Assembly (NCBI GenBank): GCA_002746255.1
Contig: NVWO01000005.1
Coordinates: 43,135-77,581, forward strand
Reading direction: 5' to 3'
Origin: Rhodospirillaceae bacterium
GTDB taxonomy: Bacteria > Pseudomonadota > Alphaproteobacteria > GCA-2746255
DNA: 34,447 nt
Shown: positions 1 to 15,569 of the stretch, one piece after another
Position numbering within the stretch: position 1 is the first letter of the stretch
Layout: each line of letters begins with the position of its first letter
Translations under genes and position numbers: made by a program
The notes under the pieces: model-generated
Told to the model about the DNA's origin: nothing
Database searches by the model: none
The model's input: the letters and a program-made list of their open reading frames with translations, nothing else

Positions 1-87
1 CCCACCGTCAGCACATCGGCAACACCCGAACATGAGGAAGAGGATCTTCTCGAAATCCCCGCCTTCTTGAGACGGCAAGCGAATTAG
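1..87 (+). CDS. ftsZ: Cell division protein FtsZ, C-terminal end (partial)
   Basis: Only the last 28 codons are present, open from the left edge to a TAG stop at 85-87. The tail reads EEEDLLEIPAFLRRQAN. The acidic stretch followed by IPAFLRRQAN is the conserved C-terminal peptide of alphaproteobacterial FtsZ, which docks partners such as FtsA to the tubulin-like division ring. The GTPase core lies outside the window. The identification is supported by lpxC following downstream, the usual order at the end of the dcw cluster. Confidence 0.88.
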   Translation, partial: PTVSTSATPEHEEEDLLEIPAFLRRQAN

Positions 88-126
88 GAATCGACTATTT
101 CTCGTAACATTTTGTAACAAAACGTG

Positions 127-177
127 ATTTGAATGCCCGGGGGGTTATTGGTACACCCTCTGGAGCATTCAGATTTT
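127..177 (+). terminator. Strong stem-loop with short T-run between ftsZ and lpxC
   Basis: Bases 127-145 pair with 155-174 in a roughly 19-bp stem: an AT-rich base (ATTTGAATGC with GCATTCAGAT), a bulged A at 164, then CCGGGGGGT with ACCCTCTGG including two G-T wobbles. The loop is 9 nt. TTTT at 174-177 follows. This looks like a Rho-independent terminator for ftsZ, although the T-run is short. It could equally be a partial terminator or RNA-stability element inside an ftsZ-lpxC transcript. Confidence 0.6.
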
Positions 178-255
178 GGTTAATACCCTGCAATCCAGGG
201 CCTTTCCTGGGACATCTTTTACAGCAGCACCTCTTGCAACAATGGCTTCACACGA

Positions 256-1185
256 ATGACCGTCTTCCAAAAAACCCTGCGTAGCAAAATTTCCTGTTCC
301 GGAACGGGTCTCCACAGCGGTGTTCACATCGCCATGACGATGCACCCCGCTGCGCCGGACACGGGCATTCTCTTTCGACGCACGGACATTGCCGGTGCCG
401 GTGCCGAGTTGCCGGCGCGCTGGGATTGCGTCATCGATACCTTCATGGGCACAACCATTGGCAATGCGGAAGGCGTTCGGGTCGCCACCATTGAACATCT
501 GATGGCCGCCCTTCGCGGCTGTGACATCGACAACGCAATCATCGACCTCTCAGGCCCGGAAGTGCCGGTGATGGACGGCAGCGCGGCGCCCTTCGTGTTT
601 CTTATCGAATGCGCCGGCATCGAGGAACAGGCCATTGGGCGGACGACGCTTGAAATCACGCGACCGGTTGTAATCCAGGACGGCAAGCGCAGTGCCGCGC
701 TGCTACCGTCCCCGGGTTTCACCGTCGAATGCGAAATTAACTTCAAAAGCGAGGCCATCTCCCGGCAAAGCTGCCTTTTCCATCTGGTCAACGGCACCTT
801 CAAAACGGACATCAGCCGGGCGCGAACCTTTGGCTTTGAGAACGACGTCATCAAATTACGGGCGGCAGGTCTGGCGCTTGGCGGCTCACTGAAGAACGCC
901 GTCGTCGTCAGCATGAACGGCGACCGGGTGCTGAACGAAGAAGGCTTGCGCTACGAGGACGAATTCGTCCGTCACAAAGCCCTGGATTGCATCGGTGACC
1001 TTTACCTGGCCGGCGGGCCGATCTCGGGCCTTTACCGCGGCATCTATTCCGGCCACACCCTGAACAACCAGTTGCTGCGCAAACTTTTCGCCGAAAAGGA
1101 CGCCTTCCGCCGCGTCCCAGCGGAAGCACCCTCCCACAAAGTTGCCGCATGGGCCTCGCCACCGTTGAGCGCTGCCGAAGCCTGA
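256..1185 (+). CDS. lpxC: UDP-3-O-acyl-N-acetylglucosamine deacetylase LpxC
   Basis: LpxC removes the acetyl group from UDP-3-O-acyl-GlcNAc, the committed zinc-dependent step of lipid A synthesis, in the cytosol. The 309-residue length matches the family. Zinc and catalytic signatures are visible: EHLMAAL near residue 80 (first His ligand), VRHKALDCIGDLYLAG near 236-251 (His and Asp ligands), and SGHTLNNQLL near 265 (the catalytic His). The N-terminus MTVFQKTLRS aligns with the usual start, so ATG 256 is chosen although no strong Shine-Dalgarno is seen. Two overlapping small hairpins (186-200 and 195-210) lie in its leader. It sits between ftsZ and bamD, the usual alphaproteobacterial arrangement. 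Confidence 0.97.
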   Translation: MTVFQKTLRSKISCSGTGLHSGVHIAMTMHPAAPDTGILFRRTDIAGAGAELPARWDCVIDTFMGTTIGNAEGVRVATIEHLMAALRGCDIDNAIIDLSGPEVPVMDGSAAPFVFLIECAGIEEQAIGRTTLEITRPVVIQDGKRSAALLPSPGFTVECEINFKSEAISRQSCLFHLVNGTFKTDISRARTFGFENDVIKLRAAGLALGGSLKNAVVVSMNGDRVLNEEGLRYEDEFVRHKALDCIGDLYLAGGPISGLYRGIYSGHTLNNQLLRKLFAEKDAFRRVPAEAPSHKVAAWASPPLSAAEA

Positions 1186-1348
1186 CCCCCAAGCCCCAGG
1201 CCGGGGACCAAAACCTTTCTCAAAACCTGACCCTTCCGAAACCGGACCCAGCCCTGGCCTCAAACCACTGGGAAAAGACCCTCGACATGATATATTGCGG
1301 GGCAACGAGGGAGGGATGGCTGGTCGTCATGCAACCCTCAGGAGCTTG

Positions 1349-2221
1349 ATGACACCCCCGATGATGCCATTCTCAATGATGCCAAGACGATTTTCATTCT
1401 TCCGGCGGTTTTTGATGGCGTTCGCCGTCGTTTTCACGCTGGCCGCCTGTGCCTCCGACAACGAGGACACGGGCACCTATATCGACGAAGAAGACACCCT
1501 TTTTACCGACCGGCCGGCCTCGGAACTCTACAACCTGGCGATGGACACCCTTCTCGAAGGGAACGTTAAAGGTGCCGTCGAAAATTTTGACGCGGTCGAA
1601 CGTCAGCATCCCTACTCGATCTGGGCCACAAAAGCCCAGTTGATGTCCGCCTACAGCTATTATCTGCGCAACGATTACGACGAGGCGATCGCGGGCCTCG
1701 ACCGGTTCATCCACCTGCATCCCGGCCACCAGGATACGCCTTATGCGTATTACCTGAAGGCGCTCAGCTATTACGAACAGATTTCCGATGTGCGGCGCGA
1801 TCAAAAAATGACCGAAGAGGCCGCCAGGGCGCTTGGGACACTTATTCGCCGTTTTCCAGAAAGCAAATATGCCCGCAACGCGCGCCTGAAACTGGACTTT
1901 ACCCACAACCATCTTGCCGGCAAGGAGATGGAAGTTGGTCGCTATTATCAACAACGCGGCAACTACCTTGCCGCCATCAAACGCTTTCGGGGCGTCGTCG
2001 AACGCTACCAAAACACCACCCAGGTGGCCGAAGCGCTGCACCGGCTGACCGAATCCTATATTGCCCTTGGGCTCATCTCGGAGGCCCGCAAATCCGCCGC
2101 CGTGCTTGGCTATAATTTCCCAGGCAGCCCGTGGTACCAGGACAGCTACGACCTGTTTGCGAAGAAGCGGCTTCGCCCCGTGTTGGCGGCAAACCCTTCT
2201 CCAGATGAACCCGGCAAATAG
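1349..2221 (+). CDS. bamD: Outer membrane assembly lipoprotein BamD
   Basis: BamD is the essential lipoprotein partner of BamA in the BAM complex that inserts beta-barrel proteins into the outer membrane. A hydrophobic segment ends in a lipobox, TLAAC, with Cys34 as the acylated residue when counted from ATG 1349. Then come TPR-type repeats with typical phrases such as ASELYNLAMDTLLEG, DYDEAIAGLDRFI and YLAAIKRFRGVV. ATG 1349 is preceded by AGGAG at 1340-1344 (spacing 4). The frame also opens upstream at 1295 and 1316, and further in-frame ATGs follow at 1361-1379, so the start is uncertain but the lipobox is in all versions. The 163-bp gap after lpxC holds only a small CCCC/GGGG hairpin. Confidence 0.93.
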   Translation: MTPPMMPFSMMPRRFSFFRRFLMAFAVVFTLAACASDNEDTGTYIDEEDTLFTDRPASELYNLAMDTLLEGNVKGAVENFDAVERQHPYSIWATKAQLMSAYSYYLRNDYDEAIAGLDRFIHLHPGHQDTPYAYYLKALSYYEQISDVRRDQKMTEEAARALGTLIRRFPESKYARNARLKLDFTHNHLAGKEMEVGRYYQQRGNYLAAIKRFRGVVERYQNTTQVAEALHRLTESYIALGLISEARKSAAVLGYNFPGSPWYQDSYDLFAKKRLRPVLAANPSPDEPGK

Positions 2222-2236
2222 GGCGCCTGAGCGCTT

Positions 2237-8060
<5,824 letters not shown>

Positions 8061-8091
8061 ACTCTTAGCCCTGGTGCCAACGCCGGAACGC

Positions 8092-10353
8092 TTAGGCCGC
8101 CGTTACGAAACTTGCCATGACCTTTTTTCGTCCGGCCTTGTCGAAGAAAACATCCAGCCGGTCGGATTCCGCCGCGCGCACAAGCCCATAGCCAAATTTT
8201 TGATGAAAGACGCGCGCGCCAACAGCAAAAGCCGATGCCTCACTGGCAAGCTCGCGGCTTTTTCCTTCCACCACGCGATTGCGGTCCGCGCGATGACCAC
8301 CCTTGCCCTTCCAGTGATAGCCGGATTTTGCTTCGCGAAGCCCGCGCGCACCGCCGCCACCCGCGCCGCTGTAAATGCCCGTCTCGCGATCCACCTCGAC
8401 ATGTTCGCCCGGCAGTTCGTCTAGAAAACGCGAGGGCACGCTGCTTTGCCACTGATTGTAGATGCGACGGTTCGCGGCATAAGACAGATAGATGCGCTTG
8501 CGCGCTCGCGTCAGGCCGACATAGGCCAGGCGGCGTTCTTCCTCAAGGCCGTTCTTGCCCCCTTCATCAAGGGCGCGCACATGGGGAAACACCCCATCCT
8601 CCCAACCGGGCAGGAAGACGGTATCGAATTCAAGCCCCTTGGCGCTGTGCAACGTCATCAGGCTGACCATTTCGCTGCCCTCGCCGCCCGCTTCCTTGTC
8701 CATGACCAGGCTGACATGTTCGAGAAAGCCGGGCAGGTCTTCGAATTCTTCCAGCGCCGCCACCAGTTCTTTCAGATTTTCAAGACGGCCCGGCGCATCC
8801 GGCGATTTGTCCTTCTGCCACATTTCCGTATAGCCGGATTCGTCCAGAATAAGTGCCGCCAATTCGCCAGCCGCCATCCCATCGAGAAGCCCGCGCCAAC
8901 GGCTGAAATCTTCCAGAAGCCCGGCCAGGGTTGCCCTGGCCCGTGGTTTCAGTTCGTCCGTCGTGACCAGCCGGGAGGCCGCAATGGCAAGGGACACCGA
9001 TGCCGCGCGCCCCAATTGATGCACCGCCTGCAACGTCGCCGCCCCGATGCCGCGCTTGGGCGTGTTGACGATGCGCTCGAAAGCGAGGTCGTCTTCGGGC
9101 TGAACCAGCACACGGAAATAGGCGATCGCGTCGCGAATTTCCTGACGTTCGTAAAAACGCAGGCCACCGACGACGCGATAGGGCACGCCAAGGGTAAGAA
9201 ACCGTTCCTCAAATTCACGGGTTTGAAATCCGGCGCGCACCAAAATGGCCATTTCGTTCAGGGAATTTCCCTTTCGATGCAAATTTTCAACGTCGTCGCC
9301 GACAAGGCGCGCCTCTGCCTCGCCATCCCAGACGCCGCGCACGACCGGGCGCTCGCCCTCTTTATCCTCCGTCCAAAGCTCTTTGCCGAGGCGGCCCGTG
9401 TTTTTGGCGATAAGGCCGGAAGCCGCACCCAGAATATGGTGGGTTGACCGGTAGTTGCGTTCAAGTCGCACGACCTTCGCACCAGGAAAATCTTTTTCGA
9501 AACGGAGGATGTTGTCGACTTCCGCCCCCCGCCAGCCATAGATCGACTGATCGTCATCGCCGACGACGCAAATGTTCTGGTTCTCCTTCGCAAGCAGCCG
9601 AAGCCACAGATATTGCGCGACGTTCGAATCCTGATACTCATCGACAAGCAGGTATTTGAAGCGTTGCTGCCAGGTCGCAAGCACGTCTTCATGGCCCGTG
9701 AAAAGGGTGAGGCAGTGGAGAATCAAATCGCCGAAATCGACGGCGTTCAGCGCCTTTAGCCGCTCCTGATAATGGGCGTAAAGCTGAATTCCCTTGCCAT
9801 CGGCAAAATCGGACGCGTTGGCAGCAGGCACTTTGTCCGGCGTCAGGCCGCGATCCTTCCAGCGCTGGATCACATTGGAAAGCACCCGCGCCGGCCAGCG
9901 TTTTTCATCCAGATTGGCCGCCGACAACACCTGCTTCAAGAGGCGCAGCTGGTCGTCCATGTCTAAAATCGTAAAGCTTGATTTCAGGCCGAGAAGCTCG
10001 GCATGCCGCCGCAGAATCCGGGCGCAGATTGCATGGAACGTCCCAAGCATAAGCCCTTCGGCAACGGGGCCGATAAGCGTGCTCACGCGCGCCTTCATCT
10101 CGCGCGCCGCCTTGTTCGTAAAGGTCACGGCCAGAACCTGGCCCGGAATAGCCTTGTGGGTCATCAGAAGATGCGCAATGCGCGCCGTTAGCACGCGCGT
10201 CTTTCCCGTGCCCGCCCCGGCCAGCACAAGCAGGGGGCCGTCAAGGGCTTCCACCGCCTGACGCTGTTCCGGGTTCAAACCAGCCAGATAGGGCGCGTCC
10301 AAACCAGCCGGCGACGGAATGGGGATTGTTTCTGCCATGTCCAGTTCTGTCAT
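8092..10353 (-). CDS. uvrD: UvrD/PcrA/Rep-family superfamily 1 DNA helicase
   Basis: This ATP-dependent 3'-5' helicase is predicted to act in excision and mismatch repair and to remove proteins from DNA. The 753-residue protein has SF1A motifs in order: the Q-motif LNPEQRQAVEALDGP, Walker A AGAGTGKTRVLT, VTFTNKAAREMKAR, LVDEYQDSN (motif II), GDDDQSIYGWRGA (III), RLERNYRS (IV), LMTLHSAKGLEFDTVFLPG (V) and EERRLAYVGLTRAR (VI). The C-terminus VFHQKFGYGLV ... FDKAGRKKV resembles the Tudor-like RNA-polymerase-binding domain of PcrA/UvrD. The start could be ATG 10353 or ATG 10338 (MAETIPIP). It lies 50 bp after the thioesterase gene. Confidence 0.95.
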   Translation of the reverse strand: MTELDMAETIPIPSPAGLDAPYLAGLNPEQRQAVEALDGPLLVLAGAGTGKTRVLTARIAHLLMTHKAIPGQVLAVTFTNKAAREMKARVSTLIGPVAEGLMLGTFHAICARILRRHAELLGLKSSFTILDMDDQLRLLKQVLSAANLDEKRWPARVLSNVIQRWKDRGLTPDKVPAANASDFADGKGIQLYAHYQERLKALNAVDFGDLILHCLTLFTGHEDVLATWQQRFKYLLVDEYQDSNVAQYLWLRLLAKENQNICVVGDDDQSIYGWRGAEVDNILRFEKDFPGAKVVRLERNYRSTHHILGAASGLIAKNTGRLGKELWTEDKEGERPVVRGVWDGEAEARLVGDDVENLHRKGNSLNEMAILVRAGFQTREFEERFLTLGVPYRVVGGLRFYERQEIRDAIAYFRVLVQPEDDLAFERIVNTPKRGIGAATLQAVHQLGRAASVSLAIAASRLVTTDELKPRARATLAGLLEDFSRWRGLLDGMAAGELAALILDESGYTEMWQKDKSPDAPGRLENLKELVAALEEFEDLPGFLEHVSLVMDKEAGGEGSEMVSLMTLHSAKGLEFDTVFLPGWEDGVFPHVRALDEGGKNGLEEERRLAYVGLTRARKRIYLSYAANRRIYNQWQSSVPSRFLDELPGEHVEVDRETGIYSGAGGGGARGLREAKSGYHWKGKGGHRADRNRVVEGKSRELASEASAFAVGARVFHQKFGYGLVRAAESDRLDVFFDKAGRKKVMASFVTAA

Positions 10354-10403
10354 GCCTTCTTATACCCCATTCTGCCGTCTGGTAACGTCATCCTGGCACC
10401 CCC

Positions 10404-10916
10404 TCAGGAAGTACGCTTTCTTTTCAGCGCGATGTGGCGACCTACGGCATCAGGGACCGGCAATTTTGAATGGGCCTGAAGAATTTTTTCGAGGCGCCCA
10501 AGCACGTCTTCCGGGAACGGTACGGCGGCTCGTTTTGTCATATCGACATGAACGGCCATCAATTCCTGAGTTGCCGAAAGATATTCCGGATCGGATTTGT
10601 GAAGTTCAAAGAAAAGATGGATGCGTTTTTCGTCATAACCGAGAAGCCGGACGGTGACATGGATGGGGTCGCTCAGGCGAAGTTCGCGCTTGTAAACGAC
10701 ATGGGATTCGACCGCAAAGACGGAACGCTTGTGAGCCTTCACATATTCCGGCCCGACCCCGATGCGGGTCCACCAGAGATCCGTCGCATCGTCAAAGGCG
10801 CGTGTGTAATAAGCAACGTTCATATGGCCGTTAAAATCAAGCCAGCTTTCCGCGACCTTGCTGTGAAAGTCACAAAATGGCGCTTGAATCGTCTCGTCGC
10901 TCGTCGCGTTACTCAT
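10404..10916 (-). CDS. Hot-dog fold acyl-CoA thioesterase (4HBT family)
   Basis: This 170-residue protein has the single hot-dog domain of 4-hydroxybenzoyl-CoA thioesterase-like enzymes. The active-site loop is SWLDFNGHMNVAYY: the DxxGHxN pattern keeps the catalytic Asp and precedes the long central helix. FAVESHVVYKRELRLSDPIHVTVRL forms the following beta-strands. The substrate cannot be read from sequence; related proteins include YbgC-like and betainyl-CoA thioesterases. It lies 34 bp downstream of metH and 50 bp upstream of uvrD on the same strand, so it may be co-transcribed with the methionine genes without an obvious shared pathway. Confidence 0.8.
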   Translation of the reverse strand: MSNATSDETIQAPFCDFHSKVAESWLDFNGHMNVAYYTRAFDDATDLWWTRIGVGPEYVKAHKRSVFAVESHVVYKRELRLSDPIHVTVRLLGYDEKRIHLFFELHKSDPEYLSATQELMAVHVDMTKRAAVPFPEDVLGRLEKILQAHSKLPVPDAVGRHIALKRKRTS

Positions 10917-10950
10917 GGAATTCCCTTTTTACGTTGCCGGCGGATGCAAA

Positions 10951-13900
10951 TTACTTGCGCTCATAGGACAGGTTTTGCGCAAGGGTGAATTCGGCCTGTT
11001 CAACCGTGACCCCCTTGCGTCTGGCATAATCTTTAACCTGATCGCGCCCAACACGCCCAATGCCGAAATATTGGGCGTCTTCATGGGAAAAGTAAAAGCC
11101 CGAAACCGAAGCCGCCGGCAGCATGGCGTAGCCGTCCGTCAGCTGAATGCCGGCGCGTGGCGTTGCCTCCAGCAGGTCGAAAAGCGCTTCTTTTTCGCTG
11201 TGGTCCGGACAGGCCGGATAACCCGGCGCCGGGCGAATGCCCTGATAGCCCTCACCAATCAGCCCGCGATTGTCCAGGTCTTCGTCCGGCGCATAGGCCC
11301 AGAATTCCTTGCGCACGCGTTCATGCAGACGTTCGGCAAAGGCTTCGGCCAGACGGTCGGCCAGGGCGCGCAAAAGGATGCCGTTGAAATCGTCCAGTTC
11401 GCCGGCAAACTGGCTGAGCCTTTTTTCAATCCCGACCCCCGCCGTCACCGCAAAAACACCGAGATAATCGGCAACGCCGCTTTCCTTTGGGGCAACAAAA
11501 TCCGCCAGGCTGAAATTCGCCCTTCCTTTCGATTTCGCCATCTGCTGACGCAGAAAATGAAAGGTCGTGCGCATTTCCTTTCGCGTGTCGTCTTTATAAA
11601 TTTCAACGTCATCGTCGTGGACAGCGTTCGCCGGAAAGAACCCGAAGACGCCTTTTGCCGTCAGCCAGTTTTCAGCAACGATGCGGTCCAGCATCGCGTT
11701 CGCATCCTTGAACAAGTCACGCGCCACCGCGCCCACTTTTTCATCCTTGAGAATAGCGGGATAGGTGCCTGCAAGCTCCCAGGTGCGGAAAAACGGCGTC
11801 CAGTCGATGCGCGGAACCAACTCGGCCAGCGGATAAGCATCCAGGGTTTTCAAACCCAGAAAAGCGGGACGCGGCGGCGTTGTTTTTGGCCAATCGATCT
11901 GAAATTTTGCCTTGCGAGCCTCGTCGAGACGCAAGCCCGTGCCGCGTTCGCCTTTCGCCTGGTGACGGGCGCGCAGGGTGTCGTACTCCGTCTTGATCTC
12001 AGCCACAAAAGCGTCCCGCCTGGTCGCGCTCATCAGGCGGCTGACGACGCCAACGGCGCGCGATGCGTCGAGCACATGGACCGTTGGCGCAGCGCGATAG
12101 CTGGGCGCAATCTTCACCGCCGTATGAACCTTTGATGTGGTCGCACCACCGATCAGCAACGGCACGGTGACGCCTTGCCGCTCCATTTCCGTGGCGTTGA
12201 TCGTCATTTCTTCCAGGGAAGGCGTGATCAGCCCGCTTAGGCCAATAATATCGACCTTTTCTTTTTTTGCCGCCTCTAGAATTTTTGCGTAAGGGACCAT
12301 CACGCCAAGGTCCAGCACTTCGAAATTGTTGCATTGCAGGACAACACCGACGATGTTTTTTCCAATGTCGTGGACGTCCCCCTTGACGGTTGCAAGCAGG
12401 ATCTTTCCTTTCTTCGCCACACCATCGCCGCCTTCCGCTTCGATGAAGGGGAGCAGATGGGCAACCGCCTGCTTCATGACGCGGGCGCTTTTTACAACCT
12501 GGGGCAGGAACATTTTTCCGGAACCGAAAAGATCGCCGACGATGTTCATGCCGTCCATTAACGGTCCCTCAATCACCTCAATGGGGTGCGCTTTCAAAAG
12601 GCGAGACTCTTCCGCATCGGCGACGATGTAATCCGTCAGGCCCTTGACCAGGGCGTGGGCCAGACGCGCGTCAACCGGCGCGTCCCGCCAGGAAAGGTCT
12701 TCCTTGTTTTCCCGCGCTGCGCCCTTGACCGAGCCGGCGATTTCAAGAAGGCGTTCCGTCGCATCCGCCCGCCGGTTCAAGATGAGATCCTCAAGGCGTT
12801 CGCGCAAATCCGGCGCAATCCCCTCATAAACAACCAACTGCCCCGCATTCACGATCCCCATGTCCATGCCGGCCTTGACAGCGTGGTAGAGAAAAATCGC
12901 GTGCATCGCCTCGCGCACACCGTTGTTGCCGCGAAACGAGAACGAGACATTGCTGACGCCGCCGCTTGTCAGCGCGTGGGGCAGCGTCGCCTTGATCTCG
13001 GCGATGGCACCGATGTAATCGCAGGCAAAATTGCGATGGACGTCGATCCCCGTGCCAATGGGAAAGATATTTGCATCGAAGATAATGTCTTCGGCCGGGA
13101 ACCCCACCTGTTCGGTCAGGACGCGGTAAGAACGCGTGCAAATTTCGACCATGCGCGCCTGGCTGTCCGCCTGGCCCTTTTCATCAAACGCCATGACAAT
13201 CACAGCCGCGCCATAGCACCGGATCGCGCGCGCAATTTCGACAAAGGCCGCCTCGCCTTCCTTCAGGCTGATCGAATTGACGATCCCCTTGCCCTGAATG
13301 GATTTGAGGCCAGCCTCAATCACGGACCATTTCGAGGAATCGACCATGACCGGCACACGCGCGATGTCCGGTTCCGCCGCCACCATGCGCAGAAAGGCCC
13401 CCATGGCCGTTTCCGCCTCCAGCATGGGGTCGTCCATGTTGACATCGATGATTTGCGCGCCGTTCACCACCTGGCCGCGCGCAACGTCAAGGGCGGTGTT
13501 GTAATCTTCGTCGCGAATAAGCGACGCAAAACGCGCCGAACCAGCAACATTTGTCCGCTCACCAACGTTGACGAAGCCCGTGACCGGGCCAAGGGTCAGC
13601 GGCTCCAGCCCGCTTAGGCGGCAGCGCTTTTCAATGTCGGGGATTTTTCGGGGCGCGACATCGGCGACCGCCGCCGCCATGGCGGCAATGTGGTCGGGCG
13701 TCGTTCCACAGCAACCGCCAATGAGGTTCACCAGGCCGCTTTCGGCAAATTCCTGCAACTGGCCGGCCATCTCGTCCGGCGTCGCATCGTAGCCCCCAAA
13801 CGCATTGGGAAGGCCCGCATTTGGATGCGCGCTGACATAGGTGCCGGCAAGGCGGGCGATTTCCTGAATATGGGGACGCAATTCCTTTGCCCCAAGTGCA

Positions 13901-14652
13901 CAATTAAACCCGATGGCCAGCGGGTCGGCATGGGCGACGGCATTCCAGAAGGCCTCCGGCGTCTGGCCGGAAAGGGTGCGGCCCGAGGCATCCGTAATCG
14001 TGCCGGAAATCATCACCGGCAGGCGAAACCCTTGCGCCGCAAAACGCCGCAGCACGGCAAAGATCGCCGCCTTTGCGTTCAGGGTATCGAACACCGTTTC
14101 GATCAAAAGCAAATCGGCGCCACCGTCGATCAGGCCCCTGGCCGCTTCGTCATAGGCCGCCACCAATTCATCAAAGGTGACGTTGCGAAAGCCGGGATCG
14201 TCCACCTTTGGCGACATCGACGCCGTGCGGTTCGTCGGGCCGAGAACGCCAGCCACAAAGCGCGGCTTTTCCGGTGTCTTCGCCGTCATCGCCGCCGCCG
14301 CCTCACGCGCAATGGCCGCACCTTCGCGGTTCAACTCGTAAACAACGGATTCCAGCCCGTAATCGGCCTGGGCAATCGCCGTTGAATTAAAACTGTTCGT
14401 TTCAATCAAATCGGCGCCAGCTTCCAGATAGGCGCGGTGAATTTCACTTAAAATGGCCGGCTGGGTCAGGCTCAACAAATCGTTGTTGCCTTTGAGGTCG
14501 ATTTTGGAATCGCAAAAACGCTCACCCCGATAGCCGGCCTCGTCCAGATCATAGCCCTGGATCATCGTCCCCATCGCCCCGTCAAGCAGGAGGATGCGTT
14601 GGTGCAGCAGATGGGTCAGTTCATCCGTGCGGTCCCTGGAAGGGTTGGTCAT
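10951..14652 (-). CDS. metH: Cobalamin-dependent methionine synthase MetH
   Basis: MetH transfers methyl from 5-methyltetrahydrofolate to homocysteine through cobalamin. The 1233-residue protein has all four modules in order. First is the homocysteine-binding barrel ([12 protein letters not shown] at the start; zinc cysteines in FNCALGAKE and [10 protein letters not shown]). Second is the pterin-binding domain ([13 protein letters not shown]). Third is the B12 domain with [14 protein letters not shown] supplying the cobalt-ligand His. Fourth is the reactivation domain with the SAM-binding [14 protein letters not shown] 14652 is chosen because it overlaps the metF stop as ATGA; the open frame extends upstream to 14778 but that part lies inside metF. 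It is the third gene of the sahR-metF-metH operon. No cobalamin riboswitch was recognised. Confidence 0.97.
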   Translation of the reverse strand: MTNPSRDRTDELTHLLHQRILLLDGAMGTMIQGYDLDEAGYRGERFCDSKIDLKGNNDLLSLTQPAILSEIHRAYLEAGADLIETNSFNSTAIAQADYGLESVVYELNREGAAIAREAAAAMTAKTPEKPRFVAGVLGPTNRTASMSPKVDDPGFRNVTFDELVAAYDEAARGLIDGGADLLLIETVFDTLNAKAAIFAVLRRFAAQGFRLPVMISGTITDASGRTLSGQTPEAFWNAVAHADPLAIGFNCALGAKELRPHIQEIARLAGTYVSAHPNAGLPNAFGGYDATPDEMAGQLQEFAESGLVNLIGGCCGTTPDHIAAMAAAVADVAPRKIPDIEKRCRLSGLEPLTLGPVTGFVNVGERTNVAGSARFASLIRDEDYNTALDVARGQVVNGAQIIDVNMDDPMLEAETAMGAFLRMVAAEPDIARVPVMVDSSKWSVIEAGLKSIQGKGIVNSISLKEGEAAFVEIARAIRCYGAAVIVMAFDEKGQADSQARMVEICTRSYRVLTEQVGFPAEDIIFDANIFPIGTGIDVHRNFACDYIGAIAEIKATLPHALTSGGVSNVSFSFRGNNGVREAMHAIFLYHAVKAGMDMGIVNAGQLVVYEGIAPDLRERLEDLILNRRADATERLLEIAGSVKGAARENKEDLSWRDAPVDARLAHALVKGLTDYIVADAEESRLLKAHPIEVIEGPLMDGMNIVGDLFGSGKMFLPQVVKSARVMKQAVAHLLPFIEAEGGDGVAKKGKILLATVKGDVHDIGKNIVGVVLQCNNFEVLDLGVMVPYAKILEAAKKEKVDIIGLSGLITPSLEEMTINATEMERQGVTVPLLIGGATTSKVHTAVKIAPSYRAAPTVHVLDASRAVGVVSRLMSATRRDAFVAEIKTEYDTLRARHQAKGERGTGLRLDEARKAKFQIDWPKTTPPRPAFLGLKTLDAYPLAELVPRIDWTPFFRTWELAGTYPAILKDEKVGAVARDLFKDANAMLDRIVAENWLTAKGVFGFFPANAVHDDDVEIYKDDTRKEMRTTFHFLRQQMAKSKGRANFSLADFVAPKESGVADYLGVFAVTAGVGIEKRLSQFAGELDDFNGILLRALADRLAEAFAERLHERVRKEFWAYAPDEDLDNRGLIGEGYQGIRPAPGYPACPDHSEKEALFDLLEATPRAGIQLTDGYAMLPAASVSGFYFSHEDAQYFGIGRVGRDQVKDYARRKGVTVEQAEFTLAQNLSYERK

Positions 14653-15569
14653 GGGGTTTTCTCCGCCTGGGGCGATGGCCGTGCGCCAAGGACGTGGCTG
14701 ATCGCGTACGTCAAATCGGCCCGGTTCAGGGTGTAAAAATGAAACGCGTCGATGCCTTGCGCCTGCAAAAGCCGGCATTGTTCGGCCGCGACCGTCGCAC
14801 CAACCAGTTTGCGCGTTTCAGGATCGTTCTCCAGCCCCTCGAACAGCTCGCAAAGCCAGGATGGAACCGTCGTGCCACACATGGCGCTGAAACGGACAAT
14901 CTGAGCGAAGTTCGAAACCGGCATGATGCCGGGCACGATGGGGACCGTAATACCCGCGTCACGCACCCGATCGAGAAACCGGAAATAGACATCGACATCG
15001 AAAAAATATTGCGTGATGGCACGCGACGCGCCCGCATCGATTTTTCGTTTCAGATTGTCCAGATCCGCCTGTTCGCTTTTCGCTTCCGGGTGGGTTTCCG
15101 GGTAGGCGGCAACGGAAATTTCAAAATCCGCGATGCGCTTTAGACCATCGACCAGATCGGCGGCATAGGCATAGCCCCCGGCGTGGGGAACATAGCGCGG
15201 CGCCCCTTCGGGCGGATCGCCGCGCAGAGCGACGATATGGCGAATGCCAGCCGCCCAATAATCCCGTGCCACCGCATCGACTTCTTCCCGCGTTGCGTCA
15301 ATGCAGGTGAGATGGGCCGCCGGTTCCAAATCCGTTTCGCGCTGAATGCGGGTGACGGTTTCATGGGTGCGCTGCCGGGTGCTGCCGCCGGCGCCATAGG
15401 TCACCGAGACAAAACGCGGATGCAGCGGTGCCAGCCGCAACACGGTTTCCCAGAGTCGGGCCGTCATTGTCTCGGTGTTGGGCGGAAAAAACTCGAAGGA
15501 AAGTTGCGGTGCCGGATGACGGGTCGGCACGAAGGGAAGCGGTCCCGACGGACTTCCATGGATCGTCAT
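14649..15569 (-). CDS. metF: Methylenetetrahydrofolate reductase MetF
   Basis: MetF reduces 5,10-methylene-THF to 5-methyl-THF, the methyl donor used by MetH encoded just downstream. The 306-residue length fits bacterial MetF. Signatures include [12 protein letters not shown] near the N-terminus (with the catalytic Glu), [35 protein letters not shown], and [10 protein letters not shown] with [14 protein letters not shown] 15569 (MTIHGSPSG) is chosen because it overlaps the stop of the upstream regulator gene as ATGA; the frame runs upstream to 15692 only as overlap. The double ATGA arrangement implies coupled translation of regulator, MetF and MetH. Confidence 0.96.
   Translation of the reverse strand: MTIHGSPSGPLPFVPTRHPAPQLSFEFFPPNTETMTARLWETVLRLAPLHPRFVSVTYGAGGSTRQRTHETVTRIQRETDLEPAAHLTCIDATREEVDAVARDYWAAGIRHIVALRGDPPEGAPRYVPHAGGYAYAADLVDGLKRIADFEISVAAYPETHPEAKSEQADLDNLKRKIDAGASRAITQYFFDVDVYFRFLDRVRDAGITVPIVPGIMPVSNFAQIVRFSAMCGTTVPSWLCELFEGLENDPETRKLVGATVAAEQCRLLQAQGIDAFHFYTLNRADLTYAISHVLGARPSPQAEKTP

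Noticed and set aside
8446-9447. 333-codon + strand open frame opposite uvrD
   Set aside because: Lies entirely over helicase motifs on the other strand; composition is that of an antisense frame.
10915-12135. 406-codon + strand open frame opposite the metH 3' half
   Set aside because: Shadow of the MetH activation domain; no ribosome-binding site and no domain.
12586-13617. Long + strand open frame (343 codons) opposite metH
   Set aside because: It is fully antisense to conserved MetH coding sequence, Arg/His-rich and without any recognised motif; typical of high-GC mirror frames.
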